A stretch of 54,621 bases of DNA. Source: an uncultured Asticcacaulis sp. GTDB taxonomy: Bacteria > Pseudomonadota > Alphaproteobacteria > Caulobacterales > Caulobacteraceae. Of this stretch, positions 17,532 to 25,901 are shown in pieces. The position numbers and the translations under genes are program-made. The stretch's first letter is position 1, and each line of letters opens with the position of its first letter. The stretch spans positions 1 through 54,621 of the forward strand of contig CAKZJB010000037.1 in assembly GCA_936940865.1 (NCBI GenBank), given 5' to 3'. The notes beneath the pieces were generated by a model. That model saw only the letters and a list, made by a program, of their open reading frames with translations. It was not told the origin of the DNA and searched no databases.

Positions 17532-18308
17532 ATGGCGAGCAAAAAGCCCGTTGTCGGCATCATGGCCTGTAACCGCACGGTCGGGGTGGAAAACGCCCAC
17601 GCCGTGATGGAGCGTTATGTACGCGCTGCCGTGCTGTACGGTGATTGCCACGCGCTTTTGATCCCGCCCATGACCGAAGGCTTTTCATCTGTCGCGATCG
17701 CCGAGCGGCTCGACGGGCTGATGCTCACCGGATCGCCCTCCAACATCGGTGCGCGGCGCTACGGCCAGGACGGCGGCGAGGGACCGTTCGACGATGGCCG
17801 CGATACGGTGTCCCTGGCCATGATCGAATGCATGGTCACCATGGGCAAGCCGGTCTTCGGCATCTGTCGCGGCTTCCAGGAACTGAATGTCGTGCTGGGC
17901 GGGTCATTGCGCCGCGACGTCGGCCGGCGCATGGGAAGCGCCTTGTCGCACCACGCCCCCGACAGCGCCGGCTTCGACGCCATGTTCGACCATTATCACG
18001 ATGTCGATCTGGTCCCCGGCGGCATACTGGCCGGTGTTTACGGCCTGCCTCGCATCGCGGTCAATTCTGTCCATTACCAGGGAATCGACCAACTGGGCGA
18101 CGGGTTGACGATCGAGGCCACGGCGCCCGACGGCCTTGTCGAGGCGGTCAGCGCCAATATCGGCGGGTCACAGGTGCTGGCCGTGCAATGGCATCCGGAA
18201 TGGAAAACCGCGGATCATCCCGACAGCCAGGTCTTCTTCCGCCTCATGGGCCGGGCCCTGCGCGGACTGCCGCTGCAAAGCGTGCGGATGGAAGCTGCAA
18301 AATTGTGA
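17532..18308 (+). CDS. puuD: gamma-glutamyl-gamma-aminobutyrate hydrolase, PuuD-like
   Basis: The 258-residue protein belongs to peptidase family C26 (class I glutamine amidotransferase-like). The nucleophile cysteine is in FGICRGFQELNVVLGGSL (about residue 114), and the catalytic histidine and glutamate are in VQWHPEW (about residues 222-226). HYQGIDQLGDGL and the N-terminal PVVGIMACNR fit PuuD, which hydrolyses gamma-glutamyl-GABA to GABA and glutamate. A GGGAGACGGCGT stretch precedes the ATG. Its TGA stop codon lies inside operator copy 4, an unusual overlap. Confidence 0.9.
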   Translation: MASKKPVVGIMACNRTVGVENAHAVMERYVRAAVLYGDCHALLIPPMTEGFSSVAIAERLDGLMLTGSPSNIGARRYGQDGGEGPFDDGRDTVSLAMIECMVTMGKPVFGICRGFQELNVVLGGSLRRDVGRRMGSALSHHAPDSAGFDAMFDHYHDVDLVPGGILAGVYGLPRIAVNSVHYQGIDQLGDGLTIEATAPDGLVEAVSANIGGSQVLAVQWHPEWKTADHPDSQVFFRLMGRALRGLPLQSVRMEAAKL

Positions 18309-18314
18309 TCACAA
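18303..18314. promoter_or_regulatory. GntR operator candidate, copy 4
   Basis: TTGTGATCACAA overlaps the TGA stop codon of puuD (18306-18308). It is followed by TTGACT (18318-18323) and, 17 bases on, GACATT (18341-18346), a weak promoter for the spuC-like gene starting at 18478. Confidence 0.75.
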
Positions 18315-18360
18315 TATTTGACTTTCGGCCCGGTTTGGCCGACATTTGACGTAACAACTC

Positions 18361-18416
18361 TTACTCCCGCCCCGTTTACGGGGAGGGGGGACCGCGAAGC
18401 GGTGGGAGGGGGATAG
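18361..18416. repeat. GC-rich hairpin repeat of the same family
   Basis: Two hairpins, CCCCG-TTTA-CGGGG (18370-18383) and CCGC-GAA-GCGG (18392-18402), stand side by side. The GGGGAGGGGG-ACCGC part resembles 10095-10109 in the element at 10054-10273. It lies in the leader of the spuC-like gene. Confidence 0.55.
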
Positions 18417-18477
18417 TGGCCTTTGTCACGTCCTCCTCATGTATCTGCTGAGCGCACCCCGAACAGAGGCTTACGCC

Positions 18478-19884
18478 ATGACCATTCCCGTTCAAAAGCC
18501 GATCCGCAACTACGATGTCGACGCCCTGCGCCAGCTCGACATGGCGCACCACCTGCCGGCCCAGACCGACTACCAGCTCCAGCACAAGCTGGGCGGATCT
18601 CGCATCATCACGCGGGCCGAAGGCTGCACCATCACCGATGCGGATGGCGTAAGCCTGCTCGACGGCATGGCCGGGCTGTGGTGCGTCAATGTCGGCTACG
18701 GCCGCGAGGAACTGGCCCGCGTCGCCTATGAGCAGATGCTGGAACTGCCGTACTACAACACCTTCTTCAAGACGGCGACGCCGCCCCCGGTCAAGCTGGC
18801 GGCGAGGATCGCCGAGAAGATGCAGATCGGCAATCCCGACCTGACGCACGTTTTCTTCAACTCGTCGGGCTCGGAAGCCAACGACACCATCTTCCGTCTG
18901 GTGCGGACCTACTGGGATCTGGCCGGTCAGCCGAAGCGCAAAATCTTCATCAGCCGCAAGAACGCTTACCACGGCTCGACCGTGGCTGGGGCCAGCCTGG
19001 GCGGCATGAGCTTCATGCATGTCCAGGGCGACCTGCCGATCCCCGGCATCGAGCACGTCGATCAGCCCTACCTCTTCGGCGAGGCCTTTGGCGAGGATCC
19101 CGAAACCTTTGCGGACCGCATGGTCAAGTCGATCGAGGACCGTATCCTGAAGGTCGGACCGGAAAACGTCGCGGCCTTCATCGGCGAGCCGGTGCAAGGG
19201 GCGGGCGGCGTCATCATCCCGCCGGCGGGCTACTGGAAAAAGGTCGAGGCCGTGTGCCGCAAATACGGCATCCTGCTGATCTGCGATGAGGTCATCTGCG
19301 GTTTCGGGCGCCTGGGCGAATGGTTCGGCCACCAGCATTACGGCATAAAGCCGGATCTGATCGCGATGGCCAAGGGCCTGTCATCGGGCTACCTGCCGAT
19401 TTCGGCGGTCGGCGTGTCGAAGACCATCGTCGATACCCTGCTGGAAAAGGGCGGCGACTTCGTTCACGGCTACACCTATTCCGGCCACCCGACCTGTGCG
19501 GCCGTGGCGCTCGCCAATATCGAAATCATGGAAAACGAAGGCCTGATCGATCGTACGCGCGATGTCACCGGGCCATATCTGGCCAAGGCCCTGAAGCGGC
19601 TCGACACCCATCCGCTGGTCGGCGAGGCGCGCAGCCTGGGTCTGATCGGCGCCGTGGAGATCGTCGCCGAAAAGGGTACGAACAAGCGTTTTACGGGCAA
19701 GGAAGGCGTTGCCGGACCAACGGTTCGCGACATCTGCATCAAGAACGGGCTGATGGTGCGCGGCATCCGCGACAGCATCGTCATGTGTCCGCCGCTGATC
19801 ATCACCGAGGCCGAGATCGACCGGCTGGTCGACATCATCGAGCAGTCGCTGACCGAAGCCGAACCGGTGTTGCGCGCCTTGTAA
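18478..19884 (+). CDS. spuC: putrescine:pyruvate aminotransferase, SpuC-like
   Basis: The 468-residue class III aminotransferase shows DMAHHLPAQTDYQL near the N-terminus, MAGLWCVNVGYGREEL, FNSSGSEANDT, AYHGSTVAGASLGG, the PLP aspartate in LLICDEVICGFGRLG (about residue 266) and the PLP lysine in MAKGLSSGYLPISAV (about residue 299). These features are characteristic of the SpuC group that transaminates putrescine or related diamines with pyruvate, a route parallel to gamma-glutamylation. The ATG at 18478 is preferred over an upstream ATG at 18439 because the family N-terminus begins here. It lies behind operator copy 4. Confidence 0.9.
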   Translation: MTIPVQKPIRNYDVDALRQLDMAHHLPAQTDYQLQHKLGGSRIITRAEGCTITDADGVSLLDGMAGLWCVNVGYGREELARVAYEQMLELPYYNTFFKTATPPPVKLAARIAEKMQIGNPDLTHVFFNSSGSEANDTIFRLVRTYWDLAGQPKRKIFISRKNAYHGSTVAGASLGGMSFMHVQGDLPIPGIEHVDQPYLFGEAFGEDPETFADRMVKSIEDRILKVGPENVAAFIGEPVQGAGGVIIPPAGYWKKVEAVCRKYGILLICDEVICGFGRLGEWFGHQHYGIKPDLIAMAKGLSSGYLPISAVGVSKTIVDTLLEKGGDFVHGYTYSGHPTCAAVALANIEIMENEGLIDRTRDVTGPYLAKALKRLDTHPLVGEARSLGLIGAVEIVAEKGTNKRFTGKEGVAGPTVRDICIKNGLMVRGIRDSIVMCPPLIITEAEIDRLVDIIEQSLTEAEPVLRAL

Positions 19885-19903
19885 GCCACGGCCCGATCGC
19901 GCT

Positions 19904-20644
19904 ATGGCTGCGGTCATGAAAACCGAAGTCAGTTGGACCTTTCTCGGCCTTGTCGCCGTCTGGCTCGTCTCAGGCCTGGGGCTGGCGAGCTATCCCCATT
20001 ATGCCGGCGTCGAGACCTTCGTCTTCGTGCTGCTCGGCTGGATCATCAGCCTGTGCCTGCATGAATATGCCCACGCCGCCACCGCCTCGGCCTTCGGTGA
20101 CACGTCGATCGCCGGCAGCGGCTATCTGACGCTCGATCCGCGCCACTATGTCTCCGGGGCGCACAGCCTGATCCTGCCGGTCCTGGCAGTGATTTTCGGC
20201 GGCATCGCACTTCCCGGCGGCGCGGTGATGATCCGCAACGACCTGATCCGAAAGCGCTGGCAGCAATCGCTGGTGGCGCTTTCAGGGCCGTTCGCCACGC
20301 TTGTCTGCACGGCCGCCGCCTATGCCGGCGCCCAATATGTCGGCGAAGGCCTGCTCAGCGACGCCCTGATCCTGCTGACCTTTTTCGAACTGATGGCCTT
20401 CGTCCTTAATATCCTGCCGGTGCCGGGGCTCGACGGTTTCGCCGCCCTGCGTCCCTGGCTGCCGAAGGCGATCGGCAAGGCGATCCCGCCGCAGGTCGGG
20501 GGGCTGATCATGGTCGGCGGGCTGATCGCCGTCTTCTTCTACGGCTATCACATCATCGTCCCGATCATGCGCGTGATCGCGGACGCGACGGGGCTGGATC
20601 TTCACCCCGTCGGCCGCGCCATGGACCGGTTCCATTTCTGGTAA
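19904..20644 (+). CDS. site-2 protease-like M50 membrane metalloprotease
   Basis: The 246-residue protein has about six hydrophobic segments. The zinc motif HEYAH (HExxH) is in the second helix (about residues 50-54), and NILPVPGLDG (about 174-183) supplies the third zinc ligand as in S2P-type rhomboid-independent proteases (canonical NLLPxPPLDG). It belongs to the short S2P group without PDZ domain, whose substrates are mostly unknown. Starts at 19904 or 19916 (ATG both). It is 19 bases after the spuC-like gene and convergent with the next gene, so it may be read through from spuC, but a role in amine metabolism is not implied. Confidence 0.85.
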   Translation: MAAVMKTEVSWTFLGLVAVWLVSGLGLASYPHYAGVETFVFVLLGWIISLCLHEYAHAATASAFGDTSIAGSGYLTLDPRHYVSGAHSLILPVLAVIFGGIALPGGAVMIRNDLIRKRWQQSLVALSGPFATLVCTAAAYAGAQYVGEGLLSDALILLTFFELMAFVLNILPVPGLDGFAALRPWLPKAIGKAIPPQVGGLIMVGGLIAVFFYGYHIIVPIMRVIADATGLDLHPVGRAMDRFHFW

Positions 20645-20647
20645 TAT

Positions 20648-21676
20648 CTACTTCTGGATAATGACCCCGTACCAGCCGAGGCCCTGATAGGTTTCGTAGC
20701 CTGGCGTGCGGTGAAAGGCGATCAACTGTCCGGCGGCGTCGACATAGTGGCCCGATGCCGCGCCGCCGGTGATCAGGTGAATGCGCTCGGTCAGAATGCC
20801 CTTGCCGTCCGAGGCGGCGATAACCAGGCCCGTCGAGTCGACCAGCAGGGCGCGCGTCCGCAGTCTTTCGTCCTCGGACAGGCGCACCCCTTCGGTGATC
20901 GCCGCAGCCTGGGGCGCCCAGTCGAAATGGATGCCCAGCACGCCGATCAGTTCGCCGTCGGCCCGGCCGCCGCGCCGCACACCGGTCGCATAGGTCGCGA
21001 TCTGTGAATGGCGCAGCAGGGGCTCGGTGACGATATCGGCCACGGCGAATTCTGTACCGCTGCGCAAGGCTGCGGCGCGCTTGAACCAGGGCCGGTCGCC
21101 GACATTGGTGCCCATGACGCCGTAACGGTCCGGCCGGCCATTGGCGATGACCCGGCCTTCCAGGTCGCACAGCCACAGATCGAGATAGACGGTGTAGGAG
21201 TCGAGGATGACACCCAGGCGCTCGCAGGCATGCTGGCGGCGTTCGGGCGTGGGGGCATCGGCCTGGTCCACCACGGCGGCGTCGGTCGCCCACCAGCGCA
21301 CATCGCACGTCCGTTCATACAGGTTGCGGTCGATCAGTTCGACGGCGTTGAGCGCAAGGTCGGTAAAGCGCACGCCCTGCGACTGCGCCGCCATGTCCTG
21401 GGTCAGGCCATCGAGCTTGATGATCTCATGGCCCAGATCGCGCGCCAGATCCTCGACCTCGCCCGAGATCGAACGGACCTCATCGGCGACCACCGAAAAG
21501 CCCGCGCCCTTGTCGCCGGCATGCTTGGCTTCGATCAAGGCATTGAGGGCCAGGATGCGCAGCTTGCCCGTCACCGCGCGGATATCGCGGACCTTGGCGC
21601 TGGTTACGGTCTTGGCGCGAGTGGTCTGGGCGATGATGTCGGCCAGCGACACGGCCGTGCGTTCTGCGGATGGCAT
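20648..21676 (-). CDS. soluble MCP-hairpin/Cache sensor protein (paralogue A)
   Basis: The 342-residue protein has no transmembrane segment. Residues about 31-75 carry the conserved hairpin tip of methyl-accepting chemotaxis proteins (ILALNALIEAKHAGDKGAGF followed by VVADEVR). Residues about 105-342 look like a double-Cache/PDC sensor (YLDLWLCDLEGRVIANGRPD, IATYATGV, VLGIHFDW, LLVDSTGLVIAASDGKGIL). The order is reversed compared with ordinary chemoreceptors, and only a short piece of the signalling coiled coil is present. The ATG at 21676 was chosen; the frame extends to 21724 without family character. A close paralogue lies just upstream on the same strand. Function unknown; a cytoplasmic ligand-gated partner of chemoreceptors or of CheA/CheW is an inference. 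Confidence 0.82.
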   Translation of the reverse strand: MPSAERTAVSLADIIAQTTRAKTVTSAKVRDIRAVTGKLRILALNALIEAKHAGDKGAGFSVVADEVRSISGEVEDLARDLGHEIIKLDGLTQDMAAQSQGVRFTDLALNAVELIDRNLYERTCDVRWWATDAAVVDQADAPTPERRQHACERLGVILDSYTVYLDLWLCDLEGRVIANGRPDRYGVMGTNVGDRPWFKRAAALRSGTEFAVADIVTEPLLRHSQIATYATGVRRGGRADGELIGVLGIHFDWAPQAAAITEGVRLSEDERLRTRALLVDSTGLVIAASDGKGILTERIHLITGGAASGHYVDAAGQLIAFHRTPGYETYQGLGWYGVIIQK

Positions 21677-21896
21677 GATTTTACCCTTGCTGCGTTGCGG
21701 TATGGCGCGACCCTCGGGGGGCAAGGGTTAATGCAGGGTAAAATTTTCCGCGCTGCAAACCATTGCAATGCGAGCCGGGCGCAGCCTTCACAACCACTGT
21801 TACGCCTTTACCACGCTTGCTTATGCCGTGAAACGAATTTGGTTTCCATTGCAATTATATGCGGTGCGCAAAAAGGCCCGGGATCAGTCTGGACGA

Positions 21897-22922
21897 TCAG
21901 CCCTGGACGATCACCCCGTACCAGCCCAGACCTTGATAGGTTTCGTAGCCCGGCGTGCGGTGGAAAGCGACCAGTCGTCCCGACGCGTCGTGATAGCTGC
22001 CTGAGGCGCGGCCGCCGGTGCGTATCTGGATGCGTTCATTGAGGATGCCGTGGTCGTCGGATGCCGCGATGACGCGTCCCGCCGAATCGACCAGCAGGGC
22101 CCGTGTCGTTTCGCGCTCGGCGTCGGACAGGCGCAGGCCTTGCATGATGGCCATGGCCTGGGGCTGCCAGTCGAAATGGACGCCCAGCACGCCCAGAAGC
22201 CGGCCATTGGCGTCGCCGCCTTCGCGCACGCCCGTGGCGTAGGTCGCGACCTGCGCGTCCTTCAGCAGCGGCTCGGCGCGGATATCCGCCGCGGTGAAGT
22301 CGTCGCCCGTGGCCAGCGATCGCGCCTGCTGGAACCAGGCCTCAGACGCGACGCTCTTGCCGGCGGCGGCGTAGGCGTCCGGGCGGCCATTGGCGATGAT
22401 GCGGCCGTCCAGGTCGCACAGCCACAGATCGAGATAGACGGTGTAGGCGTTCAGGATCACGCCCAGGCGGCGCGAGGCATGGCTGCTGTGGCTTGAGGAG
22501 GGCGCGGCTGCCGCCTCGACCACGGCCGTGTCGGTCGCCCACCAGCGCACGTCGCAGGTGCGCTCATAAAGGTTGCGGTCGATCAGCTCGATGGCGTTGA
22601 GCGCCAGGTCGATCAGGCGCGCGCCCTGGCTTTGCGCCGCCATGTCGCGTGTCAGCTGCTCCAGGGCGGCGATTTCGGTGTTCAACTCGTCGGCCATCAG
22701 TTTGGAGATTTGCTCGACCTGCGTCGAGATCTGGCGGACCTCGTCGGCGACGACCGCGAAGCCCGCACCCATGTCGCCGGCGCGCTTGGCCTCGATCAGT
22801 GCGTTGAGCGCCAGGATGCGCAGCATGTTGGTGATGCCGGTGATGTCGCGCAGGCGGCCCGTGGTGACGGATTTCGCCTTCGCGGTGTGGGCCACGATAT
22901 CGCGGATGCTGACAGCCTGCAT
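21897..22922 (-). CDS. soluble MCP-hairpin/Cache sensor protein (paralogue B)
   Basis: The 341-residue protein has the same domain order as its neighbour: an MCP hairpin (ILALNALIEAKRAGDMGAGF then AVVADEVRQI, about residues 35-68) followed by a Cache-type sensor with the same landmark strings (IDRNLYERTCDVRWWATD, TVYLDLWLCDLDGRIIANGR, TPGYETYQGLGWYGVIVQ). The paralogues also share long near-identical DNA stretches, for example around 21169-21200 and 22418-22449, so the duplication is fairly recent or maintained by conversion. The 220-base gap before paralogue A has no other gene and may hold its promoter. Confidence 0.82.
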   Translation of the reverse strand: MQAVSIRDIVAHTAKAKSVTTGRLRDITGITNMLRILALNALIEAKRAGDMGAGFAVVADEVRQISTQVEQISKLMADELNTEIAALEQLTRDMAAQSQGARLIDLALNAIELIDRNLYERTCDVRWWATDTAVVEAAAAPSSSHSSHASRRLGVILNAYTVYLDLWLCDLDGRIIANGRPDAYAAAGKSVASEAWFQQARSLATGDDFTAADIRAEPLLKDAQVATYATGVREGGDANGRLLGVLGVHFDWQPQAMAIMQGLRLSDAERETTRALLVDSAGRVIAASDDHGILNERIQIRTGGRASGSYHDASGRLVAFHRTPGYETYQGLGWYGVIVQG

Positions 22923-23072
22923 TCATTCTCCCGGGGTTTTCCCGAACATTTTGTATACTTTATTGGCGGGAGAATGGTTAATCGAACCTGAATTGTGCGA
23001 TTATTGTCACGTAATGTTGCGCGTTGTTTCAGCTATATGATGACGTATGAAACTGCATAACGCGGTTCCGAA

Positions 23073-24353
23073 TCACAATCTGTCGCGCAAGGCATAGTAG
23101 CTGAGGCCCGCGACCATGGCCGGCCAGCGCAGCAGGCGGCCGCCGAAAAAGGCCGGGGCCGGCAGGCGCGACAAAAGCTCGATATCGCGATCGTCGCCGG
23201 TGATGGCGCGCTCTAGAAGCTTGCCGAAATAGGGCGCCAGCACCACGCCCTGGCCGCTATAGCCGGCGCTGACCACGACGTTGCGCGACAGGCGCCGCAC
23301 GAACGGGGCGCGGCTGAGCGTGATGGCCAGGGTTCCGCCCCAGGCGTGGGTGACGGCGACGTCCGACAGCTGCGGATAAATTTTCAGCATGTTGCGGCGG
23401 ACCATGCCGGCGATATCTTTCGGGAACCACGGCGTGTAGTTTTCGCCGCCGCCGAACAGCAGGCGATTGTCAGGCGTTTTTCGCCAGTAGTTCACCACGA
23501 AGCGTGAGTCGGCCGCCGCCACGTCGCGCGGCAGGATGGCCGGGTCGTTCAGCGGCTCGGTCACCAGGATGAAGTTGTTGATCGGCATGACGCAGGCGTC
23601 GACCGTGTCGTCCAGCCCTTCCATATAGCCGTTGCCGCAAAGCAGGACCGTATTGCACCGCAGACGGCCGTGCGCGGTGTGCAGGATCGGCCCTGATTCC
23701 GCCGCTTCGATGCGCGAAACGTTCGAATGCTCGAACAGGATTGCGCCGGCTGTTTCCGCCGCACGCGCCATGCCGAGCGCCAGTTTCAGCGGATGCAGAT
23801 GTCCGCCGCCTCGATCGAACAGCCCGCCGTGATAGACATCGGTGCCCAGCTCCGTGGCGACTTCGGCGGCGTCGAGGAGCGAAACCTTGTCATAGCCGTA
23901 CTGCCGGCGAACGAAGTCGGCATAGGCCTGGTCGTCGTCGGCGAACCGCGGCTTGTGCCAGGCGTGGATGAGGCCCGGCCTAAGGTCGCAGTCGATACCA
24001 TGCTGCGCGACAAGGCCGTGGAGATGCGTCTTGGCGTCTTCGGCCATGTCCCACAATTGCCGCGCGGCGTCGGCGCCCAGTTGCGTCGCCAGCGTTTCCG
24101 GATCGATGCGCTGGCCCGTATGGATCTGCCCGCCGTTGCGGCCCGACGCGCCCGAACCCATGTCGGCGCCTTCCAGCACGGCGACGCGGATGCCTTTTGC
24201 CGCCAGTTCCAGCGCGGCGCCGAGGCCCGTAAAGCCGCCGCCGACGATGCCGACCTCGACAGTTACGTCACCTTCAAGGCGCGGGCGAACGGGCGGCGTA
24301 TCGACCGTCGCCCGGTACCACGAGCCTGCGGGATGGCCGGTATTCTGCATCAC
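23073..24353 (-). CDS. puuB: FAD-dependent gamma-glutamylputrescine oxidase, PuuB-like
   Basis: The 426-residue flavoprotein of the DAO/GlpO family begins with the Tyr-rich PuuB-type N-terminus (GSWYRATVDTPPVRPRLEGD) and the Rossmann motif VEVGIVGGGFTGLGAALEL (about residues 31-49), then the GASGRNGGQIH segment that contacts FAD. PuuB oxidises gamma-glutamyl-putrescine to the aldehyde, releasing ammonia and H2O2. GYSGQGVVLAPYFGKLL near the C-terminus matches. The start at 24353 overlaps the stop of the upstream ligase gene, so the two enzymes of consecutive steps are translationally coupled. Confidence 0.9.
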   Translation of the reverse strand: MMQNTGHPAGSWYRATVDTPPVRPRLEGDVTVEVGIVGGGFTGLGAALELAAKGIRVAVLEGADMGSGASGRNGGQIHTGQRIDPETLATQLGADAARQLWDMAEDAKTHLHGLVAQHGIDCDLRPGLIHAWHKPRFADDDQAYADFVRRQYGYDKVSLLDAAEVATELGTDVYHGGLFDRGGGHLHPLKLALGMARAAETAGAILFEHSNVSRIEAAESGPILHTAHGRLRCNTVLLCGNGYMEGLDDTVDACVMPINNFILVTEPLNDPAILPRDVAAADSRFVVNYWRKTPDNRLLFGGGENYTPWFPKDIAGMVRRNMLKIYPQLSDVAVTHAWGGTLAITLSRAPFVRRLSRNVVVSAGYSGQGVVLAPYFGKLLERAITGDDRDIELLSRLPAPAFFGGRLLRWPAMVAGLSYYALRDRL

Positions 24354-25789
24354 ACATTAAGAAGCAAAAACTCGCGTTCCCACGGGCTGATGGTCTGCAT
24401 GAAGGTCTCGTATTCATAGAGCTTCACGCGCGTATAGGCCGTGCAGAACTGCGGGCCCATCATGTCGATGATCGGCTGGGCGCGTTCCAGCTTGATGATC
24501 GCCTGGACCAGCGAGTAGGGCAGGTCGCCCTGCGGCAGGGTCGAGGCGTCGCTGTCGACCGGATCGGACGGCTTCAGCTTGTCGATCATGCCGAGATAAC
24601 CGGAGGCCAGCACGGCGGCGATGGCCAGGTACGGATTGGCGTCGGACGACGGGATGCGGTTTTCCAGGCGCCGGTTGTCGCTGTCGGCCGGCGGCACGCG
24701 CAGGCCGGCCGTGCGGTTGTCGTAACCCCACTGCGTGTTGACCGGCGCGCCCGAACCCTTGGCCAGGCGGCGGTAGGAATTGACGTAGGGCGCCAGCAGC
24801 GACGTGATGGCCGGCATGTATTTCTGCTGGCCCGCGATGAAGGCGAAGAAGGCGTCGGTCGGCTGGCCGGTTTCGGGATCGGAAAAGATGTTGTGGCCCG
24901 TCTTGCGGTCGATGATCGACTGGTGGATGTGCATGGCCGAACCCGGCTCCTGCGCCATCGGCTTGGCCATGAAGGTGGCGTAGATGTCGTGCTCCAGCGC
25001 CGTTTCCTTGATGGTGCGCTTGAACATCATCACCTGGTCGGCCAGTTCCAGCGGGTTGCCGTGGCGCAGGTTGATTTCCATCTGCGCCACGCCGGATTCG
25101 TGGATCAGGGTGTCGATCTCCAGCCCCTGCGCCTCGCAGTATTCGTACATGTCCTCGAACAGGGCGTCGAACTCGTTGACCGCCGAGATCGAATAGCCCT
25201 GGCGGCCGGTTTCGGGGCGGCCCGAACGCCCGACAGGCGGCTTCAGCGGATAGTCGGGGTCGATATTCTTTTCGACGAGATAGAATTCGAGCTCAGGCGC
25301 GATCACCGGCTCCCAGCCCTTGGCTTCGTAGTAGCCGAGCACGCGGCGCAGCACCTGGCGCGGGCTTTCCTCCACGGGCCGTCCGTCGGGGTGGAAGGCG
25401 TCGTGGATGACCTGGGCGGTCGGATCGTGCGCCCACGGAACGACCGACAGGGTATTGAAATCGGGCCTGAGGAAGATGTCGGTGTCGGACTGAACCGTGC
25501 CGACCACGCCTTCCAGGTCGGGATAGTCCCCGGTGATGGTCTGGTAGAAGACGGCCAGCGGCAAATTCATATAGGGCGCGTTGAGGAATTTCTTGGCGGG
25601 CATGATCTTGCCGCGCGCCACGCCGGCCAGGTCCGGGATCAGGCACTCGATCTCCTCTATGCCCTGGCTCGACAGCCATTCGCGCGCATCGTCGAGCGAG
25701 GACACGCCGCGCTTGGAAAAGGCCTTTTTGCGCTTGGCCTTGACCTTCATCTGGGATTTCATCTGGGACTTCATGTTGTCGTGCGACAT
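24350..25789 (-). CDS. puuA: glutamine synthetase-type gamma-glutamylputrescine ligase (copy 2)
   Basis: The 479-residue protein is a PuuA-type ligase: IEEIECLIPDLAGVARGKIM at the N-terminal beta-grasp, ELEFYLVEKNIDPDYPLKPP, EINLRHGNPLELADQVMMFK, the catalytic histidines in GSAMHIHQSI (about residue 285), NTQWGYDNRTAGLRVP and ENRIPSSDANPYL. It is coupled to PuuB, which makes putrescine the likely substrate. The N-terminus carries a very basic leader (MKSQMKSQMKVKAKRKKAF) containing a 4-residue tandem repeat; a later ATG could be the real start. Operator copy 5 is 113 bases upstream. Confidence 0.9.
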   Translation of the reverse strand: MSHDNMKSQMKSQMKVKAKRKKAFSKRGVSSLDDAREWLSSQGIEEIECLIPDLAGVARGKIMPAKKFLNAPYMNLPLAVFYQTITGDYPDLEGVVGTVQSDTDIFLRPDFNTLSVVPWAHDPTAQVIHDAFHPDGRPVEESPRQVLRRVLGYYEAKGWEPVIAPELEFYLVEKNIDPDYPLKPPVGRSGRPETGRQGYSISAVNEFDALFEDMYEYCEAQGLEIDTLIHESGVAQMEINLRHGNPLELADQVMMFKRTIKETALEHDIYATFMAKPMAQEPGSAMHIHQSIIDRKTGHNIFSDPETGQPTDAFFAFIAGQQKYMPAITSLLAPYVNSYRRLAKGSGAPVNTQWGYDNRTAGLRVPPADSDNRRLENRIPSSDANPYLAIAAVLASGYLGMIDKLKPSDPVDSDASTLPQGDLPYSLVQAIIKLERAQPIIDMMGPQFCTAYTRVKLYEYETFMQTISPWEREFLLLNV

Positions 25790-25901
25790 GGGAATCGCCT
25801 GCCGGATTGGGTGTTCGACCGATCATGACACCGGCGGGAGCCCAATCCAAGGCTCCATCGTCAACGGCCAGCCCGGAAAGGGCACCGGAAGAGTGTCGTG
25901 A

